Source: Verrucomicrobiota bacterium (GTDB lineage: Bacteria > Verrucomicrobiota > Verrucomicrobiia > Limisphaerales > J093). From it: 5,579 nt of DNA. The notes under the pieces were generated by a model. That model saw only the letters and a list, made by a program, of their open reading frames with translations. It had not been told where the DNA came from and made no database searches. This document shows positions 1-5,579 of this stretch, piece after piece. Each line of letters opens with the position of its first letter. The first letter of the stretch is position 1. The stretch covers positions 1 through 5,579 of the forward strand of contig JARYMD010000304.1 of NCBI GenBank assembly GCA_029907285.1, given 5' to 3'. Made by a program: the position numbers and the translations under genes.

Positions 1-238
1 TGCAATCGAAGCTCGTGCAAGATCGGTCGTCGGGTTGATGCGGCCGGGGACGGCCGCGCTCCCGGGGCCGTTGCTATTTCCAGCGGGATGCAGGAGCGCG
101 GGCATTCTTGCCCGCCCCCAGCCGGTGAATGTTCGGGCGCAGGATTCGTGCAATCGAAGCTCGTGCAAGATCGGTCGTCTGGTTGATGCGGCCGGGGACG
201 GCCGCGCTCCCGGGGCCGTTGCTACTTCCAACGCGATG
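1..238. repeat. Direct tandem repeat, 148-bp period, second unit truncated
   Basis: Bases 1-90 recur at 149-238 with four mismatches (32/180, 77/225, 83/231 and 86/234); similarity ends abruptly after 238. The unit is therefore 148 bp, or longer if it extends upstream of the window, with one full and one partial copy visible. Each copy carries an inverted repeat, GCGGCC-GGGGAC-GGCCGC, at 40-57 and 188-205. The single-copy part of unit 1 carries a second hairpin at 98-115. Open frames across it on either strand are low-complexity, proline/arginine/glycine-rich and resemble no protein family I know, so I read the region as non-coding. It may belong to a dispersed intergenic repeat family, but that cannot be shown from one locus. 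Confidence 0.9.
98..115. repeat. Stem-loop in repeat unit 1 (7-bp stem, 4-nt loop)
   Basis: GCGGGCA (98-104) pairs perfectly with TGCCCGC (109-115) around a TTCT loop. No T-run follows on either strand, so it is not a standard intrinsic terminator. Its two arms are identical to the core of the longer stem-loop at 283-307, which suggests a shared repeat family. Confidence 0.8.
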
Positions 239-467
239 CGTGACGCGTGATGTGTGAACGGTGGTATCGTTACATAGCAATCGGCGGGCACCATCACGGT
301 GCCCGCCCAACCCAAACAACTAACCACCTCACCGCCCTGTCACCGCAAGGGCTGGGGCAATTCTGCCTGTGGCACAGGAACCCTGACGAAACCCTTTCAC
401 AAACAGCGGAAAGATGCCTGTTGCATACTTTAAGACAGATGATGCACTGTAAGCGTTCAAAAACGAA
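239..467. other. Intergenic leader before the beta-CASP gene
   Basis: This stretch separates the repeats from the start codon at 468. It contains the stem-loop at 283-307 and a short 13-base palindrome, CCTGTGGCACAGG, at 366-378. I see no gene: the possible frames overlap the beta-CASP start and have no recognisable sequence. No good -35/-10 pair is visible. The promoter for the two downstream genes probably lies here because they have no other upstream region, but I cannot place it. Confidence 0.6.
283..307. repeat. Perfect 10-bp stem-loop, 5-nt loop
   Basis: GGCGGGCACC (283-292) and GGTGCCCGCC (298-307) are exact reverse complements around ATCAC. The stem is very GC-rich. Neither strand has a T-run after it, so a classical Rho-independent terminator is not supported. 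It could be a REP-like element, a factor-dependent terminator of an upstream gene, or a leader structure of the operon starting at 468. The inner GCGGGCA/TGCCCGC arms repeat those at 98-115. Confidence 0.8.
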
Positions 468-1844
468 ATGCGTATCACAAACCTGAATCCTGCCGACCGG
501 ATCGGCGCAAGCGCGTGGCTGATTGAAATCGACGGGCACCGCCTTCTGCTCGACGCGGGGACCGATCCTCGCCAGGAGGGCTATCACAGCCTTCCAATGT
601 TCGACCGGCTGGAGAACGTCGAGGTGGACGCCATCGCTGTAACTCATTGTCATCACGATCATATCGGTTCCCTACCAGTAGCAATGCGCCGATTCCCACG
701 AGCGCACGTGCTCATGACCCACTTGAGTTATTTCCTCGCCGAACGCGTGCTCCACAACTCTGTTAATGTCATGGTTCGCCAACGACAGCAGCTCGGTATC
801 ACCGAATACCCGCTTTACAGCCACGATGAGGTTGACGAATTCGCCCCACGGTTCCAAGGCTTCAAATACGAGCACGAAATCGAGTGGGCCGCCACCCACA
901 AAACGCGCGCCGGTTTCATTTCACCAACCCTGGAGTTCCTCGATGCCGGACATACTCTCGGGTCGGCGGGCATACTCGTCAGAGGCAAGCGCGAAACGCT
1001 TTTCTATACCGGCGACGTCTCCTTCCGCGATCAAACGTTGCTGAAGGGAGCAAGGTTCGAAGATGTCCAGGCAGACGTCGTTATCCTCGAAACAACCCGC
1101 GGAAGCCATCCCGTGCCAGAGGGCTTCAGTCGCGAGGCCGAAGAAGAACGATTGCTCGCAGCAATTAAGCGCGTACTCAAGCGCAAAGGCTGCGTTCTCA
1201 TTCCAGCCTTCGCACTTGGTCGCACTCAAGAGGTACTGGCGCTGCTGGCTATTTGGATGCAGCAAGGCAGGCTCCGCCCTCAGCCCATTTACATCGGCGG
1301 TTTGGGCCGTGTCTTCACCGAAATATACGACCTCGAAGCGCACCGAACACACCGCCACCACACCAACCTCCTACTCCATGAGGCACTCAATCTCATCGTA
1401 ATTGACCCCCAGACAGTCCAATCTTTCAAGCCGAAGGGCGGCCACATCTTTGTCGTAACAGCCGGAATGTTGAACGAAAACACCGCCGCACATGACCTCG
1501 CAGTGCGGCTCGCCCATGACGAGCGACACGGCATTCTGTTCGTCGGTTATGCCGACCCGGACACGCCTGGCGGACGCCTAAAAGCAAGCCAGCCGGGCAA
1601 ACCTTTCCTGTTCAGCGCGGCCGTGGGCGAAATCACTCGGCATTGCGAACTGGCCGAGTTCGATCTCACAGCCCATGCCAACCGCGACGAACTGCTCGCC
1701 TTCGCAAAAGAGGTCGCCGAACACACCGTCATTCTCGCTCACGGCGCACCTTCCTCTCGTGAATGGTTCGCCAACGCCTTGGCAGCTTCCAAGCCGCGTC
1801 TGCGCCTTCTCCAGCCAGGGCCGGGCGACACCGTGGAGGTTTGA
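468..1844 (+). CDS. Beta-CASP metallo-beta-lactamase nuclease, likely RNase
   Basis: This is a 458-aa cytoplasmic enzyme of the zinc-dependent metallo-beta-lactamase/beta-CASP family, whose bacterial, archaeal and CPSF73-like members cut RNA endo- or exonucleolytically. The sequence shows motif 2 as H60-x-H62-x-D64-H65, motif 3 H162 (DAGHTLGSAG), motif 4 D183 (YTGDVS), beta-CASP motif A E208 (ILETTRGS), motif B H403 (LTAHANRDELL) and motif C H425 (LAHGAP). The PAFALGRTQE segment (246-255) and GYADPDTPGGRL (360-371) match the family scaffold. Histidine at motif C is typical of the RNA-acting branch; the DNA-acting Artemis/SNM1 branch has valine there. The length fits bacterial family members of roughly 430-460 aa. 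ATG 468 is the only usable start, because an in-frame TAA lies at 450-452; the leader has no clear Shine-Dalgarno sequence. It precedes addB by 32 nt and is probably co-transcribed with it. Motif A reads ETTRGS instead of the common ESTYGD. The substrate is unknown. Confidence 0.92.
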   Translation: MRITNLNPADRIGASAWLIEIDGHRLLLDAGTDPRQEGYHSLPMFDRLENVEVDAIAVTHCHHDHIGSLPVAMRRFPRAHVLMTHLSYFLAERVLHNSVNVMVRQRQQLGITEYPLYSHDEVDEFAPRFQGFKYEHEIEWAATHKTRAGFISPTLEFLDAGHTLGSAGILVRGKRETLFYTGDVSFRDQTLLKGARFEDVQADVVILETTRGSHPVPEGFSREAEEERLLAAIKRVLKRKGCVLIPAFALGRTQEVLALLAIWMQQGRLRPQPIYIGGLGRVFTEIYDLEAHRTHRHHTNLLLHEALNLIVIDPQTVQSFKPKGGHIFVVTAGMLNENTAAHDLAVRLAHDERHGILFVGYADPDTPGGRLKASQPGKPFLFSAAVGEITRHCELAEFDLTAHANRDELLAFAKEVAEHTVILAHGAPSSREWFANALAASKPRLRLLQPGPGDTVEV

Positions 1845-1864
1845 CCGACTCAGCCGCGAATTGT

Positions 1865-1871
1865 GAAGGGG
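1865..1871 (+). promoter_or_regulatory. Strong ribosome binding site that sets the addB start
   Basis: GAAGGGG sits five bases before ATG 1877. It supports that start over the in-frame ATG at 1763, which would overlap the beta-CASP gene by 82 nt and add 38 residues before the Walker A region. Confidence 0.8.
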
Positions 1872-1876
1872 AAGTC

Positions 1877-4800
1877 ATGAATACAAGGACCAAAGCCACA
1901 ATCGTTACAGGCCCGGCCGGCAGCGGAAAAACCCACCGCTGCATAACAGAGATCTGCAGCGCGCTCCAATCAGAACCCGCCGGGCCGCCACTCGTCTTCA
2001 TCGCCCCAAAACAGGCCACTTTCCAGCTCGAAAGGCAGATTCTCGCTGCACATCAAATCCCGGGTTACACCCGGCTCAGCATCGTCTCCTTCGAACGCCT
2101 CGCCGAATACATCCTATCCGCCCTCGGCCAGGCGCCATGCCCGGTCCTGAGTGACCAGGGCCAAATAATGGTCCTGCGCGCCATCTTGCATCAACAGGCG
2201 CCTTCGCTCCGCCTTTTTCATCCCATAGCACGCCTTCCAGGGTTCGCCCTCGAACTCTCGGAAACCTTGCGAGAACTGCAGCAATACGGGCTCTTGCCAA
2301 AACAACTGCGCTCCATTGCAGAAGGTCTGACTGACCAGCCCCGCCTCCAGAACAAATTGGAAGACCTCGCCATGCTATTTGGCGCATACATCGACTGGCT
2401 CCAAGACCATCACTTGCATGACGTGGGTTCACTCCTCGACCTCGCCACCAACGCGTTGCGCGTTTCCATAAAAGCAATCAATGCCCACACAACCTCGAAA
2501 CCTCGATGGGCAGGATTGTGGCTCGACGGATTTGCTGAGCTATCTCCACAAGAAATCGAGTTGCTGGCAACTCTGTTGCCTCTCTGCGAAAAGGCCACAC
2601 TCGCATTTTGCGCCGAATCGGCCTGCGCTGAACTCCCCACGTGGAACTCTACGTGGTCCATCGTCGGGCGCACCGTCCGGACACTGATCTCCCGCCTCGA
2701 GCAAATCCCAAACATCAGCCTCACTACCGAAACCTTGCCCCGCCAACCCCACGCCGGGCGATTCTCAGCTTCACCCAAACTCGCCTTGCTCGAAATGTCT
2801 TGGGAATCCGCCGACCGAACCCGGCCAAAGCTCGAAGCCGGGCCACTTGCAAATCCCACACCACAATCCGAAACCCCAACTCAAGGACCTGGCCGATCCA
2901 ACCTCTCCGAACGCCAAAGACCTTCTGGCCCAATCAGAATCATCCGCTGCTCGACGCCGCAGTTCGAAGCAACAGTCGCTGCACGCGAAATCTTGCGCCA
3001 CGTCCGCGAGCATGGTGGAAGGTTCCGGGATACCGCAGTTCTTGTGCGTTCTCTTACGACCCACGCCGATGTCATCCGCAGGGTTTTTGCGCATTGTCAA
3101 ATCCCATTCTTTCTGGATCGACGAGAATCCGTCTCCCACCATCCACTCGTCGAACTCACAAGGTCTGCGCTTCGAACGATTGCCTTCGGCTGGCAACATC
3201 ATGATTGGATGAGTGTCTTGAAAACCGAGCTGCTCCCAGCCAACGACGAGGCCATCGATCGCCTGGAGAATGAAGCGTTGGCACGCGGCTGGGATCAAAC
3301 CCGCTGGCTTTCCAACATGACCGCATCAGAACGCGAATCACCCGATCCGCTTCAACATCTCATCGCCGCCATCGCCAAACCCTTCCGGGAGCTCACCGCA
3401 GCGTTGGAATTCGATGAAAACAAACCGTCAGGCCAGTCGCTTGCCCGTGCAATCCGACGGTTCTGGGCTGACCTCAAAGTCGATAAGCGCCTCGCCGAGT
3501 GGAGCAACGAATCCGCCCCAGCCTCTGTCGGGACCGTGCCACCCGCTCAGCTCCACACCACCGTCTGGAAACAGCTAAACAGCTTGCTCGATGACCTCGA
3601 ACTGGCCTTCGCCAACAACAGACTCGATTTGCGCGAGTGGGTGGCAGTGCTGGAAGCGGGCTTCCAAAACCTCACCGTAGGATTGATACCCCCCGCACTT
3701 GACCAGGTTCTCGTCGGTGCCGTAGATCGCTCACGCAACCCCAGCCTCGCTCTTGCGATCGTTCTGGGGATGAACGCATCCATTTTCCCCACAATGCCGA
3801 CCAAGCCCGGCATCCTGTCGGAAGCCGACCGTTCTGTTCTCGCTAATCGCGGGTTTGACCTCTCCACCAACGAACGCATCCACCTCGCTCGCGAGAAGTT
3901 CCTGGGTTACATAGCCTTCACCCGCTCATGCGACAGACTCGTGCTCACATACGCCGAGCGCGATGCCGGCGATCGCCCGCTCACACCTTCGCCGTTCATA
4001 TCGTCTCTGAAACGAGTGTTCCCGGAGATCGAAGCCGAGGTCTTTTGCCCCGATGCTTGTCAGGCAACCGCCGTCCACCCGCACGAGTTGATTCCGCGCC
4101 TGATCGAAATCGTGCCCAAATTGCCGCAAAACCGCACTCAGCATCCACTTGCCCGCCGATTCCCCGCACTGCAAATCGCAATGCAAACGGCATCGGTCAC
4201 CCCCCTTGCGCAAAACGCCATCACACCCGCCGTCGCAGAAAAGCTGTACGGCCCGAAATGCCTTCGCTGCTCGGTAAGCGAACTGGAACAGTTCGCCGCG
4301 TGTCCATTCCAGTTCTTCGTCAGCGCGGGTTTGCACGCACAGGAACGGGACATCATGGAACTGGACGCGCGAAACGTGGGCACCTTTTTCCACGAGGTCC
4401 TGGCCGAGTTCCATCGCAGATTGTCCGCCACCGGCTCCAGGTGGCGAGATCTCGAACCTCAGCAAGCCAGAAAGCTTGTCGCTGACATAGCCTCGGCAAC
4501 AATCCAGAGTTACGCCCGCGATTTGTTCAGATCCTCGCAGGACCGTTCACTAACGGCCCCGGCACTGGTCGGCATCCTCGAGGATTTCGTCGAACAGTGC
4601 GTCGCATGGATGCGCGCAGGCTACGAATTCGATCCATGCGCCGTCGAAACAGCCTTCGGAACCACAGGAGCGCCCCTGCCCTCGTGGGAAATCCCAATAG
4701 ACCCTGAACACTCAATTGCGCTCCGAGGAAAAATCGACCGGGTTGACATTTGGCGCGACCCGAACACAACTGCTGCATGGTGCGTCGTGGTCGATTACAA

Positions 4801-5371
4801 GCTGTCCGAAAACCGGTTCAACGACACCCACCTCGCCAACGGCCTCCAATTGCAACTGCCCGTTTACCTTGCCGCTATCGCAAATCTCGTCCCCGGCAAA
4901 CTGATCGAGAACATCACAGAATGCATCCCGTGCGGAATGTTCTATGCGCCGCTTCGCAGTCCCGAATCATCCGCGGATTCCCGCGCCAAGGCTGTCGCCG
5001 ACCCTGCCGTCAATCGCGCCAAAGCGCACACACACCGCGGACGTTTCCGGTCCGACGCACTCTCGCAACTCGACCGCCTGCATGATCAGGAAAACTGCAA
5101 CGGACAGTTCCTGGCCTCCCGCCGCGGCAAATCGCCACGCAAATACGCAGACGCCATCCCCCCGGATGTCTTCCAAAACATGCTTGCCTCCGTCAAAACA
5201 ATGATCCGCGATTTCGGCCGACGTATTCTCTCGGGCGACGTCAGCATCGACCCCTGTGCCACCGGCACGTCAGAAGTCGCGTGCGACAATTGCGCTTACG
5301 CATCAATCTGCAGAATCAACCGGTCCAAACACACGTACAGACAGCTCGTGCCGTCATCTGGCGCATCTTAA
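1877..5371 (+). CDS. addB: AddB subunit of AddAB helicase-nuclease
   Basis: This 1164-aa protein matches AddB in length (Bacillus subtilis AddB is about 1166 aa). With AddA, AddB unwinds and degrades broken DNA ends and recognises Chi, preparing 3' tails for RecA. Visible from the N-terminus are Walker A GPAGSGKT (12-19), the AddB signature around PKQATFQLE (44-52), SFERLAEY (71-78), LDGF (216-219), an HHPLVEL segment (421-427), VLGMN (629-633) and a motif-VI-like FTRSCDRL (681-688). The C-terminal RecB-family nuclease shows H839 (GTFFHEVL), D954/D957 (KIDRVD), D973-Y974-K975 and the QxxxY motif Q993-Y997. C809 (AACPF) with C1136, C1139 and C1145 (C-x2-C-x5-C) reproduces the spacing of the AddB 4Fe-4S cluster. 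A Pro/Thr-rich linker occupies about 310-352. No frameshift or lost nuclease residue is seen. RecB/RexB-like relatives are possible, but the whole-length pattern is AddB. No addA is present in the window. Confidence 0.92.
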   Translation: MNTRTKATIVTGPAGSGKTHRCITEICSALQSEPAGPPLVFIAPKQATFQLERQILAAHQIPGYTRLSIVSFERLAEYILSALGQAPCPVLSDQGQIMVLRAILHQQAPSLRLFHPIARLPGFALELSETLRELQQYGLLPKQLRSIAEGLTDQPRLQNKLEDLAMLFGAYIDWLQDHHLHDVGSLLDLATNALRVSIKAINAHTTSKPRWAGLWLDGFAELSPQEIELLATLLPLCEKATLAFCAESACAELPTWNSTWSIVGRTVRTLISRLEQIPNISLTTETLPRQPHAGRFSASPKLALLEMSWESADRTRPKLEAGPLANPTPQSETPTQGPGRSNLSERQRPSGPIRIIRCSTPQFEATVAAREILRHVREHGGRFRDTAVLVRSLTTHADVIRRVFAHCQIPFFLDRRESVSHHPLVELTRSALRTIAFGWQHHDWMSVLKTELLPANDEAIDRLENEALARGWDQTRWLSNMTASERESPDPLQHLIAAIAKPFRELTAALEFDENKPSGQSLARAIRRFWADLKVDKRLAEWSNESAPASVGTVPPAQLHTTVWKQLNSLLDDLELAFANNRLDLREWVAVLEAGFQNLTVGLIPPALDQVLVGAVDRSRNPSLALAIVLGMNASIFPTMPTKPGILSEADRSVLANRGFDLSTNERIHLAREKFLGYIAFTRSCDRLVLTYAERDAGDRPLTPSPFISSLKRVFPEIEAEVFCPDACQATAVHPHELIPRLIEIVPKLPQNRTQHPLARRFPALQIAMQTASVTPLAQNAITPAVAEKLYGPKCLRCSVSELEQFAACPFQFFVSAGLHAQERDIMELDARNVGTFFHEVLAEFHRRLSATGSRWRDLEPQQARKLVADIASATIQSYARDLFRSSQDRSLTAPALVGILEDFVEQCVAWMRAGYEFDPCAVETAFGTTGAPLPSWEIPIDPEHSIALRGKIDRVDIWRDPNTTAAWCVVVDYKLSENRFNDTHLANGLQLQLPVYLAAIANLVPGKLIENITECIPCGMFYAPLRSPESSADSRAKAVADPAVNRAKAHTHRGRFRSDALSQLDRLHDQENCNGQFLASRRGKSPRKYADAIPPDVFQNMLASVKTMIRDFGRRILSGDVSIDPCATGTSEVACDNCAYASICRINRSKHTYRQLVPSSGAS

Positions 5372-5446
5372 CCCGGAAATGTCAATGGATTGAAGTTTTC
5401 GGTGCCCATGGCCGGTGAACCGGTGAGATTTCCGGGCTGGGCACCG
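5372..5446 (+). repeat. Two interlocked 9-bp inverted repeats after addB
   Basis: Arm A CCCGGAAAT (5372-5380) is the exact reverse complement of A' ATTTCCGGG (5428-5436). Arm B CGGTGCCCA (5400-5408) is the exact reverse complement of B' TGGGCACCG (5438-5446). The order is A-B-A'-B', with 19 nt between A and B, 19 nt between B and A', and 1 nt between A' and B'. The two stems therefore form a pseudoknot-type arrangement or mutually exclusive hairpins. The B-A' spacer holds a small CCGG-TGAA-CCGG hairpin (5412-5423), which is also a direct repeat of CCGGTGA. No T-run follows, so it is not a standard terminator. Arm A begins on the base after the addB stop codon. Confidence 0.75.
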
Positions 5447-5533
5447 CACGCTTCGCCGGCCCAAGGCAGAGCCTCGCCAAATCAATTCTTGCCGGTTCCA
5501 TTTCTGGCCAGCAGATGTTACCATGCAGCCGAC
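5447..5533. other. Intergenic spacer before the partial gene
   Basis: This 87-bp spacer lies between the inverted repeats and the ATG at 5534. I see only weak promoter-like text (TTGCCG at 5489-5494, with no good -10 box at the right distance) and no clear ribosome binding site. Confidence 0.4.
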
Positions 5534-5579
5534 ATGAGCAACTTGCTTGATACAAACTGGAACAAATTCGAAAAATACT
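5534..5579 (+). CDS. Start of a new gene, truncated by the window end
   Basis: Fifteen codons from ATG 5534 read MSNLLDTNWNKFEKY and remain open at the edge. The alternative ATG at 5523 meets a stop after three codons, so 5534 is the better start, although no strong Shine-Dalgarno sequence precedes it. The A/T-rich codon text differs from the non-coding spacer before it and looks like a real N-terminus. Too little is present to name a family. It might be an addA partner by position, but these residues do not look like the usual AddA start, and the structured spacer suggests a separate transcription unit. Confidence 0.4.
   Translation, partial: MSNLLDTNWNKFEKY

Noticed and set aside
1..238. 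CRISPR array
   Set aside because: Only two copies are present, with a 90-bp repeated segment and 148-bp period, far from the 25-40 bp repeat and regular spacer layout of CRISPR.
283..307. Intrinsic terminator
   Set aside because: The stem is strong, but neither strand has a T-run after it; kept only as a stem-loop.
74..319. 81-aa reading frame on the - strand through the repeats
   Set aside because: It follows the tandem repeat and hairpins, is compositionally odd and has no recognisable motif; repeats like this often give false gene calls.
366..378. LexA/SOS box (CCTGTGGCACAGG)
   Set aside because: It has CTGT and ACAG half-sites, but only 3 nt lie between them rather than 8, so it does not fit the gammaproteobacterial box; no Bacillus-type GAAC-N4-GTTC box was seen.
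421..450. Sigma-70 promoter with TTGCAT as the -35 box
   Set aside because: At a 17-nt spacing the -10 position reads GCACTG, a poor match, and other combinations have spacers that are too long.
247..486. 79-aa + strand frame before the beta-CASP gene
   Set aside because: It overlaps the well-supported start at 468, has no ribosome binding site and resembles no family.
1763..1876. N-terminal extension of addB from ATG 1763 (38 extra residues)
   Set aside because: It overlaps the beta-CASP gene by 82 nt, its residues are low-complexity, and a strong ribosome binding site with proper spacing precedes ATG 1877, which puts Walker A at the usual distance from the N-terminus.
3928..4485. Long alternative frames inside addB (for example 3928-4485 + and 3926-4465 -)
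   Set aside because: They are Arg/Pro/Ser-rich shadows of a frame that matches AddB motifs on both sides.

Overview
The window looks like a bacterial chromosome segment, moderately GC-rich by eye, read almost entirely on the + strand. It holds two complete genes, a repeat-rich upstream region and the first codons of a third gene. The organism cannot be fixed from these genes. The tandem GC-rich repeat whose stems read GCGGGCA...TGCCCGC, and a full AddB without an addA directly beside it, would suit a Verrucomicrobia/PVC-group genome. That is an inference of low to moderate confidence.

Layout. Positions 1-238 are a direct repeat of 148-bp period: one full unit, then a truncated second unit (90-bp overlap with four mismatches). 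Positions 239-467 hold a perfect 10-bp stem-loop at 283-307 and no convincing gene. Positions 468-1844 encode a 458-aa beta-CASP metallo-beta-lactamase nuclease with all seven metal/catalytic motifs. Thirty-two bases later, behind a strong Shine-Dalgarno sequence, comes addB (1877-5371, 1164 aa). This is the AddB subunit of the AddAB (RexAB-type) helicase-nuclease, with its Walker A motif, RecB-type PD-(D/E)XK nuclease residues and the four iron-sulfur cysteines. Positions 5372-5533 are intergenic and carry two interlocked 9-bp inverted repeats. A probable new gene starts at 5534 and runs off the end.

How they work together. AddB would act with an AddA helicase-nuclease, not seen here, to resect double-strand breaks and regulate degradation at Chi sites. 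The beta-CASP protein has the His-type motif C typical of the RNA-processing branch. Its tight co-directional spacing with addB suggests co-transcription, but any functional link to break repair is inference.

The main items for a second look are the interlocked inverted repeats (a possible pseudoknot or two-state structure) just after the addB stop, the beta-CASP/addB pairing, the changed Chi-pocket residues in AddB, and the repeat/hairpin family upstream. I did not find convincing evidence of an entirely new system.
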